The position numbers and the translations under genes were made by a program. This document shows positions 9,271 to 16,780 of a stretch of 64,000 nt of DNA, piece after piece. The stretch is from Azonexus hydrophilus (GTDB lineage: Bacteria > Pseudomonadota > Gammaproteobacteria > Burkholderiales > Rhodocyclaceae), in assembly GCF_905120355.1 (NCBI RefSeq), contig NZ_CAJHOB010000002.1:186001-250000 (forward strand). Direction: 5' to 3'. Below the pieces are notes generated by a model. That model was given only the letters and a program-made list of their open reading frames with translations, was not told where the DNA came from and searched no databases. How positions within the stretch are numbered: position 1 is the first letter of the stretch; each line of letters begins with the position of its first letter.

Positions 9271-11838
9271 ATGATGCGCATCCATCGTTTCATCTTGGCC
9301 ACTTCGGCTATCGTAGCCGCGCTTTTTTTTGGCGGTGCTTACTGGGCGCTCGATCGGGTGTTCGACAACATCGTGCGCGACAACGCTGCGCGGTCATCCG
9401 AATCGGCTGCCCGGATCACTTTTGCGGCCATGTACCAGCTGATGAGCAAGGGCTGGAGCCGCAGTCAGGCCGACAATTTCCTGCGTGACGTCGCCAACGC
9501 CGGTGCTGACGACAGCATGCAGGTACAGATCTACCGCGGCGCCGCGGTGGAGGAGCTGTACGGCATCATCGCCCAGCCGCCGCTGGATGACACCCTGCGC
9601 CAGGTGCTGGCCAGCGGGGTGGCGCAACGCATCGACAGCGACAGCGAAGCGCGCCATATCTATCCGCTGGTGGCCGATGGGCGCTGCCTCAAATGCCACG
9701 ACAACGTGCAGCAAGGGACGGCCCTGGGGGCAATCGAAGTGCGTCAGCAATATGCCGGCCTGCTGGCCGAGGCGCGCAAGGAATTGCTGTGGGCGTTTGC
9801 CCTGCTGCTGCCGATTGCCGGTTTCTTCGCCGGTGCAGCGGTATGGTGGGTTGGCCGGCGGATCGAGCAGGGCGTGCAGCAGTTGCAGGAAGAGTTCGAG
9901 CAAGTTGATGCCGTCGCCGATCTGAAAGCCCTAGCGGTAGCCGAGCGCGACTTCGGGTTTGTCGAACTGAACCGCATCGATGCCGCCTTGCGCGAACTGC
10001 TGGCGAAGTTGCGCAACATCGCGGTGGACAAGGACATCCTCAGTTTCGAGATCGGCCTGCTGGAAAAATTCGTCATCACCGCCGAGGTGGTGCGCGACTG
10101 GCGCGACTACGTCAGCCGTCTGCTGATCGACATCAACACCATCCTGCCGGCGCATACCTTGTTTTCCATTTTCAAGATCGACGAGGAAATGTTCGATCTG
10201 GAAGTGTTCTGGTACGGCCCGGCGACCTTCGAAACGCGTCAGCGCATGGAGGAGTACATCCGCCACTCGCTGCACGAAGCCGATAACTTTTCTGAAGGGC
10301 GCCTGTTCGCCATTCACCATCACATTGCCGACACGCAGGCGCCGCCCGTGGTGTTGAGCGACGACGAAGTGGCGCTGCGGGTCAAGTCGTTCTTTGTCGA
10401 TAAACCCAAAATCGGCGGCATCGTCGGTATTGGTGTGCAGGCCGGCGTGCTGGAAGATGAAACCCGCTATCTGGTCGTCGAAAGCGTGCTGTCCACCCTG
10501 CTCAACGTGGTCGGTTCGGTCAAGGCGATCTACAAATACACGCGCGATCTGGAGTACTACGCCACCCGCGACCCCCTCACCGACCTGTTCAATCAGCGCG
10601 TGTTCTGGGAGCTGTCCACCTACGAAATCGGCCGTGCCCAGCGGCATGGCTACAGCTTCGGCGTGCTGCTGATCGATCTCGACAACTTCAAGCTGATCAA
10701 CGACAACTACGGCCACAGCGCCGGCGATTCCTATCTGCAGCGGCTGGCGCGGCAGGTGCAGTCGGCGCTACGCGAGGGTGACATCCTGGCGCGCTATGGT
10801 GGCGACGAGTTTGTCGCGCTCTTGCCGGAGGCCAATCTGGATACCGTGGTGCTGGTGGCGCAGCGGGTCCGTGCCGCGATCGATCGGCTGGAAGTGGCAA
10901 TCAACGGCGATGTCCGCCTGCGGGGCACGGCGTCGGTTGGTCTGGCGGTGTTCCCCGAACATGCCGACAACGCCAAGGACCTGCTGATGTTTGCCGACAA
11001 CATGATGTATCGGGCCAAGGCGGCGGGCAAGGATCAGGTGGCCATTCCCACCACCGACGATGTGGTGGAAATTTTCCGCGACCTGTCGCAGAAGAGCCAG
11101 ATGGTCATGGCGGCAATCGAGGACAAGCGTGTCATCCCCTACTTCCAGCCCATTCTCGATGTCGGGGGCAAGCGGATTGCTGCCTACGAGGTGTTGTCGC
11201 GCATCGACCTGGCCGGGCAGATGATCCGTGCCGACGAATTTGTCGAACTGGCCGAAAAAATGGGCGTCATCCACCGCCTCGACCTGCTGGTGCTGGAGCG
11301 GGCGCTGAAATCCCTGCAGGCGCAGGGGCACCGGGGCGAAATCTTCGTCAATCTGTCGCCACGGGCGCTGGTGCTGAACGAGTTCTCGCGCGAAATACGG
11401 CGCATCGTCGCGGAACACGGCGTGGCGCCCGAGCGCATCGTGTTCGAGATCACCGAACGCGATACGGTGAAGAACCTGGCGCTGCTGGAGCAGTTCCTGA
11501 TCGATTTGAAGGCAGACGGCTTCAAGCTCGCCATCGACGATTTCGGCTCCGGGTTTTCCTCCTTCCACTACCTGCGCCGTTTCCCCATCGACTATCTCAA
11601 GATCGAAGGCGATTTCATCGCCAACATGCTGAGCAGCGACAAGGACCGCACCTTCGTCACCAGCATCCGCTCGCTGGCCCGGGAAATGGGCATCGCCGTG
11701 GTCGCCGAATACGTCGAATCGGCGGAAGTTCTGGCCGAACTGGAAAAAATGGACACCCATCTCGCCCAGGGCTACTACATCGGTCGCCCGGCGGCACAGA
11801 TACTGCCCGAGGCATGGTCGGCACCGGAAGGGAGCTAA
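9271..11838 (+). CDS. Membrane GGDEF-EAL protein with periplasmic haem-c-type sensor domain
   Basis: An 855-residue bifunctional-type c-di-GMP protein. A membrane anchor at about 5-25 is followed by a periplasmic domain carrying CLKCH (Cys139, Cys142, His143), a covalent haem-c attachment motif, as in Tll0287/DUF3365-like sensor domains. A second membrane segment lies near 172-195. A GAF-like region precedes the GGDEF domain, which has intact GGDEF at 510-514 and an I-site RxxD (Arg501-Asp504) five residues ahead. The EAL domain has its catalytic Glu640 in an EVL variant plus ITERD, DDFGSGFSS and DYLKIEGDF. Both activities are thus plausible. The ATG at 9271, behind GGGGAGA, is preferred to an upstream GTG. 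Sensing of redox state or a gas through haem is inference. Confidence 0.88.
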   Translation: MMRIHRFILATSAIVAALFFGGAYWALDRVFDNIVRDNAARSSESAARITFAAMYQLMSKGWSRSQADNFLRDVANAGADDSMQVQIYRGAAVEELYGIIAQPPLDDTLRQVLASGVAQRIDSDSEARHIYPLVADGRCLKCHDNVQQGTALGAIEVRQQYAGLLAEARKELLWAFALLLPIAGFFAGAAVWWVGRRIEQGVQQLQEEFEQVDAVADLKALAVAERDFGFVELNRIDAALRELLAKLRNIAVDKDILSFEIGLLEKFVITAEVVRDWRDYVSRLLIDINTILPAHTLFSIFKIDEEMFDLEVFWYGPATFETRQRMEEYIRHSLHEADNFSEGRLFAIHHHIADTQAPPVVLSDDEVALRVKSFFVDKPKIGGIVGIGVQAGVLEDETRYLVVESVLSTLLNVVGSVKAIYKYTRDLEYYATRDPLTDLFNQRVFWELSTYEIGRAQRHGYSFGVLLIDLDNFKLINDNYGHSAGDSYLQRLARQVQSALREGDILARYGGDEFVALLPEANLDTVVLVAQRVRAAIDRLEVAINGDVRLRGTASVGLAVFPEHADNAKDLLMFADNMMYRAKAAGKDQVAIPTTDDVVEIFRDLSQKSQMVMAAIEDKRVIPYFQPILDVGGKRIAAYEVLSRIDLAGQMIRADEFVELAEKMGVIHRLDLLVLERALKSLQAQGHRGEIFVNLSPRALVLNEFSREIRRIVAEHGVAPERIVFEITERDTVKNLALLEQFLIDLKADGFKLAIDDFGSGFSSFHYLRRFPIDYLKIEGDFIANMLSSDKDRTFVTSIRSLAREMGIAVVAEYVESAEVLAELEKMDTHLAQGYYIGRPAAQILPEAWSAPEGS

Positions 11839-11963
11839 GCCGGCCTGTTGCCTGAACAGCCTGTCAGCGCGTGCATTGTGCGCGGCAAGAGTGGGTATCC
11901 GGGTTTGACAAACCAGTATTTTCCTTTCACTCTCTGGATTGTGATTTTTTGAAAGGAAAACTC

Positions 11964-12983
11964 ATGTATTACAGTGAGTTGTCAAATAACCAGATGCGTA
12001 TTGCGGTGGATTTGCGGCAAACCTTTGAGGTTTATAGGGAGGCGCGGCGCAACGCCGCCAGGTATGCGGGTGGTTTGGCCTGGAAAGCGGTGGCAGGCCA
12101 TGAGTACCTTGTCAAAATTACCAATCGACGTGGCGGCACCAGAAGTATGGGGCCGCGCTCGCCTGCCACGGAATCCATTTATGCTGAATTTGTAGCGGGC
12201 AAGGCACGCGCAAAGGAAAGGGAGGCGAGTCTCGCGCAATCCGTTCAGGAATTTGCCGGCATGGCGAAGGGGATTTTTCTGAATCGCGTACCCTCGATCG
12301 TCACGGCGACATTGCGCAAGCTCGATGATCATGGCCTTCTCGGCAAGAATCTCATGGTGATCGGGACGCATGCGATGTACGGGTATGAATCGGTGGCTGG
12401 TGTCCAGTTCGATGCGGGGCTGATGGCGACCACGGACGTAGACCTTCTGTGGGATGCACGTGCGACCTTGAAGCTCGCCTTTCTGGATGACGCGGTGGCC
12501 GAAGCCGGCGTTCTCGCTATTCTGCAAAAAGTGGACCGCTCGTTCGAGCCAGTGCGGAAAGGTGATTTCCGGGCGGTGAACAAGGCGGGTTTTTACGTTG
12601 ATCTGGTGAAGCAAGCGCCAAACCCACCCTGGAAGAAGGGGGAGCCGGAGCGAATCGCAGCCGAAGACCTGAAACCTTCCTGGCTCCCCAATATCAAGTG
12701 GCTCCTGGCAAGTGAGAAATTTCAGTCGATCGTGGTCGGCCAGGACGGATTGCCAGCACCTATGGTCTGTCCGGACCCGCGAGCCTTTGCGGTGTACAAG
12801 CAATGGCTCAGCGCGCAGCCTGACCGTGATCCGGGGAAGGCGAAGCGCGATCAGCAGCAGGCAGCGGCGACCATCGCATTGGTGCGCGATAAATTTCCAC
12901 ACCTGGCACTTGATGAGAACGCTGAACGCATGTTTCCGGCGGCGGTACGCAAACTTTCCCGTGGAGTTGAGTTCGGGTTGTGA
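11964..12983 (+). CDS. GSU2403-family nucleotidyltransferase-fold protein
   Basis: A 339-residue protein resembling the NTP_transf_8 group. The central segment NLMVIGTHAMYGYESVAG and the later TTDVDLLWDAR fit the G-(S/T)...D-x-D pattern of minimal nucleotidyltransferases, here with Asp-x-Asp in DVDLL. The start ATG at 11964 has GAAAGGA upstream. The family is often found in mobile or defence-like contexts, and here it begins a patchy region with gene fragments and a toxin-antitoxin pair. Substrate is unknown. No partner gene is directly adjacent; the following 335 bp contain only fragments. Confidence 0.75.
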   Translation: MYYSELSNNQMRIAVDLRQTFEVYREARRNAARYAGGLAWKAVAGHEYLVKITNRRGGTRSMGPRSPATESIYAEFVAGKARAKEREASLAQSVQEFAGMAKGIFLNRVPSIVTATLRKLDDHGLLGKNLMVIGTHAMYGYESVAGVQFDAGLMATTDVDLLWDARATLKLAFLDDAVAEAGVLAILQKVDRSFEPVRKGDFRAVNKAGFYVDLVKQAPNPPWKKGEPERIAAEDLKPSWLPNIKWLLASEKFQSIVVGQDGLPAPMVCPDPRAFAVYKQWLSAQPDRDPGKAKRDQQQAAATIALVRDKFPHLALDENAERMFPAAVRKLSRGVEFGL

Positions 12984-13007
12984 GGCACAAGCTTCACATT
13001 CTCTGAC

Positions 13008-13100
13008 GTACCTGCTCAGGCGGATCGATGTGTGGGCAAGCAACCGCCGGAAGCGCGTGGTGAAAACGTCCAGGCTGCAGTTCCTCGATTCCGGCCTGTT
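13008..13100 (+). pseudogene. 93-bp duplicated fragment of the DUF4143 ATPase gene
   Basis: These 93 bases match 15133-15225 inside the intact DUF4143 ATPase gene with only two differences (one in NRRKR versus NRLKR, one in SRLQF versus SKLQF). Outside both ends the match stops abruptly. It translates as YLLRRIDVWASN followed by RKRVVKTSRLQFLDSGL, and has no start or stop of its own. It is therefore a remnant of a second, recently related copy, or of a recombination event. It lies in the 335-bp gap after the nucleotidyltransferase gene. Confidence 0.85.
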
Positions 13101-13124
13101 CGCGCGGGATGACGGGTTTGGTCT

Positions 13125-13260
13125 TCACACCTTGGCTGCGGGTTTGGCTGCCTTGCGCACCCGATCCCGCAGCCCGTCGAAGTAGCGGGCATCCGCGGGG
13201 GGGGCGGGGCCGATGCTGCCCCAGCCAACAGCAAAGCACGCAGCTTTGCCCAATCTGCAT
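13125..13260 (-). pseudogene. Possible C-terminal gene remnant, unassigned
   Basis: On the minus strand a frame ending at a TGA (13125-13127) reads WGSIGPAPPADARYF and DGLRDRVRKAAKPAAKV. This has the look of a genuine basic protein C-terminus but has no plausible start or full-length body. The neighbouring plus-strand fragment ends about 25 bp away. It may be the stub of a gene lost when the region was rearranged. I do not recognise the family, and chance cannot be excluded. Confidence 0.2.
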
Positions 13261-13318
13261 TTTGAGATTTTTGCCGCGCCTGCGGGCCGGGGGGCGGCGC
13301 AGGCGCGGCGGGTGGGGG

Positions 13319-14107
13319 TCAGCAGCCCTTGTAGTTGGGTTTGCGTTTTTGCATGAAGGCGTCGATGCCTTCGCCGGCGTCTTCGCTCATCATGTTGCAG
13401 GCCATGACTTCGCCGGCATAGGCATAGGCATCGGCCAGGCCCATTTCCAGCTGCTGGTAGAACATGCCCTTGCCCATGCGGATGGCGACGGCGCTCTTGG
13501 CGAGGATGCTGCCGGCCAGCGCTTCGATTTCCGCGTCCAGCGCATCGGCGGGCACGACGCGATTGACCAGGCCTTTGGCGCGAGCTTCCATGGCGTCGAT
13601 GAAATCGCCGGTGAGCAGCATTTCCAGTGCCGCCTTGCGGCCCAGATTGCGCGCCAGGCCAACGGCCGGGGTCGAGCAGAACAGGCCGACATTGATGCCG
13701 GAGACGGCAAATTTCGCCACATCAGCGGCCACCGCCAGATCGCACATCGAGACCAGCTGGCAGCCGGCGGCCGTGGCGATGCCGTGCACCCGGGCAATGA
13801 CCGGCTGCGGCATGCGGGTGAGGGTGAGCATCACCTCGGCGCACTGCTTGAACAGCCCCTGCATGTAGGTCTTGCTGTGATTGGCGCGCATTTCCTTCAG
13901 GTCATGGCCGGCGCAGAACGCCTTGCCGGCACCCGCCAGCACCACCACGCGCACCGTCTCATCGGCGGCGATGGCGTCGAGTTCCTTCTGCAACGCGCTC
14001 AGCAACGCTTCCGAGAGCGAATTGAACTGGCCCGGGCGGTTCAGGGTCAGGGTGGTCAGGCCGTCGGCGCGGTCGGCGCGCAGCAAGAGGCTGTCGTCGT
14101 GATTCAT
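13319..14107 (-). CDS. Crotonase-fold protein, ECHDC3-like, without the catalytic glutamates
   Basis: A 262-residue enoyl-CoA hydratase/isomerase-superfamily protein. The oxyanion-hole region AFCAGHDLKEM is present and the fold signatures ARVHGIATAAGCQLVSMCDL and INVGLFCSTPAVGL closely follow the ECHDC3 group. Both glutamates used by true enoyl-CoA hydratases are absent: the first is Gln in AAGCQL, and the second position lies in the AVSGINVG stretch. Hydratase activity on beta-oxidation intermediates is therefore doubtful. The ATG at 14107 is chosen because GGAGAC precedes it. The gene stands alone on the minus strand in an otherwise accessory-looking stretch. Confidence 0.85.
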   Translation of the reverse strand: MNHDDSLLLRADRADGLTTLTLNRPGQFNSLSEALLSALQKELDAIAADETVRVVVLAGAGKAFCAGHDLKEMRANHSKTYMQGLFKQCAEVMLTLTRMPQPVIARVHGIATAAGCQLVSMCDLAVAADVAKFAVSGINVGLFCSTPAVGLARNLGRKAALEMLLTGDFIDAMEARAKGLVNRVVPADALDAEIEALAGSILAKSAVAIRMGKGMFYQQLEMGLADAYAYAGEVMACNMMSEDAGEGIDAFMQKRKPNYKGC

Positions 14108-14291
14108 GTTGTCTCCTTGATGGGTTATCGGTGAGCGGATGAATGTACCCGAGAGCCGCCGCGTGTGCCAGCCCGCGCCGTCGGCGCGTGGCGATCTCGA
14201 CGACTTGCGTGTGATCAGTACGACCAGGGGTTGACTATCTCTACAGGCAGGCAGGATTTCTTTCAAGTTTTCAGTTTCGGCGGTGCCTATT

Positions 14292-14349
14292 TTCCGTAAT
14301 TTACGTTGATAGATTCCGTAATTTACGTTGATGGATTCCGTAATTTACG
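14292..14349 (+). repeat. Three direct repeats of TTCCGTAATTTACG, 22-bp period (probable operator)
   Basis: The 14-mer TTCCGTAATTTACG occurs at 14292-14305, 14314-14327 and 14336-14349, exactly 22 bp apart. Each copy contains the palindrome CGTAA-T-TTACG, so each can bind a symmetric protein, and all three would face the same side of the helix. The last repeat ends 13 bp before the ATPase start codon. The most likely role is an autoregulatory operator of the downstream ATPase gene. Confidence 0.8.
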
Positions 14350-14362
14350 ATAAAGTTTTCGC

Positions 14363-15610
14363 ATGAACAGGGCATCCATTTTTCCGCGTCGGATCGAGTC
14401 GCGCATCGCTGAAGCGCTGCTGGACACGCCGGTCGTGTTGCTGGCAGGCCCTCGTCAGGCGGGCAAAACCACGTTGGTACGGCAAATCGCAGAACAACAG
14501 GGCTTGCACTATCTGACCCTGGACGATGCGCTGACATTGCTATCGGCGCAAGAAGATCCGGTCGGGATGATGCGCAGCTTGGGGCGCGCCGTGATCGATG
14601 AAATCCAGCGCGCGCCTCAGTTGCTGCTGGCCATCAAGAAGAGTGTGGACGAAGACCGGCGTCCAGGTCGTTTTCTGCTGACCGGTTCGGCCAACTTGAT
14701 GGCGTTGCCCACCGTGGCCGACTCACTCGCAGGCCGAATGGAAACCCTGTCGCTGTTGCCTTTGTCGCAGAGCGAGATCCAGTCGTGCTCGGCGAACTGG
14801 ATCGATAGCGCCTTTGCCGGCCGGCTACTCAAGGTGGATCAGCCTGTACTGGGCAGTGACCTGGCTGAACGCGTGCTGCGTGGCGGCTACCCCGAAGCCA
14901 TTGCACGCCCCTCGGCCAAGCGCCGTGTCGCGTGGGCACGTCAGTACATTGACGCGATCATTCAGCGCGATGTGCGTGATGTGGCGGGCATCGAGAAGCT
15001 CGATCAGTTGCCGCGATTCCTCCGTGCCCTGGCGCAGACGGCAGGCCAGATGTGCAATTACGCCCAACTCGGCAGCCAGGTCGGCCTGGATGGCAAGACC
15101 GCCGCGCGCTACGTCGGCGTATTCGAGCAGATGTACCTGCTCAGGCGGATCGATGTGTGGGCAAGCAACCGCCTGAAGCGCGTGGTGAAAACGTCCAAGC
15201 TGCAGTTCCTCGATTCCGGCCTGTTGGCGGCCTTGCTCGATCTAAGCTTCGTTGAGGTGCAGCAAGATCGTACGCGTTTTGGCCATGTGCTGGAGACCTT
15301 TGTCTTTGCTGAGCTACTCAAGCACACGACCACAGCGGATGGCGACTATCGCCTGATGTACTACCGGGACGCGGACAAGTTCGAAGTCGACATCGTGATC
15401 GAGAATGCGGCCGGGCAGTTGGTCGGGGTCGAGGTGAAAGCGGCAGCCACCGTCAGGGAAGGCGATCTGCGTGGGCTGAAGAAACTGGCTGGCCTCGCCG
15501 GCAGCCAATTCAAGATGGGGGTGTTGTTGTACGACGGCGCCGAGACACTGCCCTTGGGGGACGGAATCTGGGCAGCGCCGCTGTCGAGTTTGTGGGGTGG
15601 GTCGAAGTAG
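14363..15610 (+). CDS. AAA ATPase with C-terminal DUF4143 domain
   Basis: A 415-residue P-loop ATPase of the AAA_14/DUF4143 family. The Walker A motif GPRQAGKT lies at residues 29-36 and a Walker B-like VIDE at 77-80; the sensor-like LLTGSANLMAL follows. The C-terminal half (about 200-390) is the DUF4143 region, which has a nuclease-like fold in some relatives (FEVDIVIENA and VGVEVKAAAT resemble a D-x-n-E-x-K core). These genes are common, scattered and often horizontally moved; their biological role is unsettled. Expression is probably controlled by the three CGTAATTTACG repeats upstream. A 93-bp piece of a near-identical copy lies at 13008-13100. Confidence 0.88.
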   Translation: MNRASIFPRRIESRIAEALLDTPVVLLAGPRQAGKTTLVRQIAEQQGLHYLTLDDALTLLSAQEDPVGMMRSLGRAVIDEIQRAPQLLLAIKKSVDEDRRPGRFLLTGSANLMALPTVADSLAGRMETLSLLPLSQSEIQSCSANWIDSAFAGRLLKVDQPVLGSDLAERVLRGGYPEAIARPSAKRRVAWARQYIDAIIQRDVRDVAGIEKLDQLPRFLRALAQTAGQMCNYAQLGSQVGLDGKTAARYVGVFEQMYLLRRIDVWASNRLKRVVKTSKLQFLDSGLLAALLDLSFVEVQQDRTRFGHVLETFVFAELLKHTTTADGDYRLMYYRDADKFEVDIVIENAAGQLVGVEVKAAATVREGDLRGLKKLAGLAGSQFKMGVLLYDGAETLPLGDGIWAAPLSSLWGGSK

Positions 15611-15725
15611 ACAGCGCAACAGCAATGTGTCTCTCCTTTGTCGTATCCCGTGAACATACCCAGGGCCTTTTGACTGATACACAGCAGGCGTGCCCCCCCG
15701 GCAGCAGAAACTACGCGGGGTTGAG

Positions 15726-16193
15726 TTAAAACGGCAAGAACAGGTTTTGGGGATGATCCGACATCTGCTCGAAACCATAACGTTGATAGAACTCGACTGC
15801 GGAGTGTTTCGCATTCACGACAAGACCCATACCGCCAACCTCACCGGAAATACGAGTCGCTCGGTCAATGGCGTCAAAGAGCATGAACTCCCCGACGCCT
15901 TTTCCTTGGTGCCCTGATGCGGTTGCTAACCGCCCAAGGCGAAAGACAGGCACCTTGTTAGGCAACCGTTTTCCATATTGCGCAGGTAACTCGGTATTCA
16001 CCAGCTCAGCAAGGCTAATTGCGTAGAAGCCGAGGATTTCAACACTTGTTTCGTTAGCTACCGAGACAAAGGTCGAGGAAACCCCCTTCTCCTTGTGTTG
16101 CCTGGCGGTCTGTTGCAGCCAGCCATTCAGGCCGGCATCACCGCAATCGAAGCTTTTCCTGTCGTGCCTGTCGTTAAGCGGTAGAACCAGCAT
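15726..16193 (-). CDS. GNAT acetyltransferase toxin (TacT-like)
   Basis: A 155-residue GNAT-fold protein resembling toxins that acetylate aminoacyl-tRNA and block translation. It begins with the family-typical FDCGDAGLNGWLQQTARQH, carries the acetyl-CoA loop GHQGKGVGEFML near the middle, and ends with the catalytic-tyrosine region EFYQRYGFEQM. It overlaps the upstream DUF1778 gene by 20 bp, the usual antitoxin-first layout. Toxin activity is inferred from family and operon, not shown. Its 3' end faces the DUF4143 ATPase across 115 bp with no gene. Confidence 0.88.
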   Translation of the reverse strand: MLVLPLNDRHDRKSFDCGDAGLNGWLQQTARQHKEKGVSSTFVSVANETSVEILGFYAISLAELVNTELPAQYGKRLPNKVPVFRLGRLATASGHQGKGVGEFMLFDAIDRATRISGEVGGMGLVVNAKHSAVEFYQRYGFEQMSDHPQNLFLPF

Positions 16194-16464
16194 CGTTCTT
16201 TAACCTCAGATAACGGGCTTGTGCCTGAAGAAATTTTTCATTGCGCGGCGGCGGATTCTCAATCATCTCCAGCAGCCGCAAAGATTCCCGTCGAGTCAGG
16301 ACAATCGTTGATTCGCTTTCAATGATCTTTTCAGCCTTTTCGAGAGCCGCTTGAACGACAAACTGGTTCAGCGTCGCGCCAACGAGGTCCGCTGCCGCTT
16401 GCAGCTTTTCCTGCACATGGTCAGTGATTCTCGTGGTGAGCCGCTTTCCTGTCTGAGCGAGCAT
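16174..16464 (-). CDS. DUF1778 antitoxin (TacA-like)
   Basis: A 96-residue protein with an N-terminal ribbon-helix-helix-type segment (KRLTTRITDHVQEKLQAAAD) and a following LVGATLNQFVVQAALEKAE helix, typical of DUF1778 antitoxins. The C-terminal tail would wrap and neutralise the GNAT toxin. The ATG at 16464 is preceded by AGGAGG, so it is preferred to an upstream in-frame start. It is first in the operon and probably represses its own promoter together with the toxin. Confidence 0.88.
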   Translation of the reverse strand: MLAQTGKRLTTRITDHVQEKLQAAADLVGATLNQFVVQAALEKAEKIIESESTIVLTRRESLRLLEMIENPPPRNEKFLQAQARYLRLKNDAGSTA

Positions 16465-16536
16465 GGCAGCCTCCTTGGTAGCCAATGGTTGATGGCCCTC
16501 AGTATGGACGCGTGGCGTCATTTTGTCACCACTTGG

Positions 16537-16641
16537 CTACTCTTCAGTCTTCACCAACGCCATGCATTCCCGCATTTCATCGGCGAAAGTATTCGGCTCC
16601 ATCATGCGCTTCATGGCGCCGGGGATCTGCTTGATGTCCAA
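16537..16641 (-). pseudogene. Possible 34-codon gene remnant
   Basis: A short minus-strand frame with a TTG start reads DIKQIPGAMKRMMEPNTFAD and then EMRECMALVKTEE before a stop. The composition looks protein-like, but there is no clear ribosome-binding site and no family was recognised. It lies between the porin terminator and the TacA-type antitoxin gene. It may be the end of a truncated gene or a small real gene. Confidence 0.2.
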
Positions 16642-16730
16642 TCAGACAGCCGAGCACTTCAGCCCCCGCGCGCCCCTCCTGGTTGGCAGCTGCTGGGCGA
16701 GCAGCCCGCCGAGCGGAAAGGTTAACGCAA

Positions 16731-16754
16731 AACAGCCGCCCGAAGGCGGCTGTT
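16731..16754 (-). terminator. Rho-independent terminator of the porin gene
   Basis: A perfect 10-bp stem (AACAGCCGCC with GGCGGCTGTT) and tetraloop CGAA lies 27 bp beyond the porin stop. On the minus strand it is followed by a short T run. Confidence 0.85.
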
Positions 16755-16780
16755 TATGGTTCTAAGCTAGCGGGGCTAGA

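Noticed and set aside
12984-13318. A complete gene in the 335-bp gap
   Set aside because: Only the 93-bp ATPase fragment and a short minus-strand C-terminus-like stretch can be seen; neither has start and body.
13109-14134. Plus-strand frame opposite the crotonase-fold gene
   Set aside because: The minus strand has a clear family match with ribosome-binding site; the plus frame is low-complexity and has no motif.
14292-14349. CRISPR array or phage attachment site
   Set aside because: Only three 14-bp units with 8-bp spacers and no cas genes; the phased palindromic units fit an operator better.
11964-16641. Integrated mobile island
   Set aside because: The content is patchy and accessory, but no integrase, transposase, tRNA junction or flanking direct repeat was found, so no element boundaries can be given.
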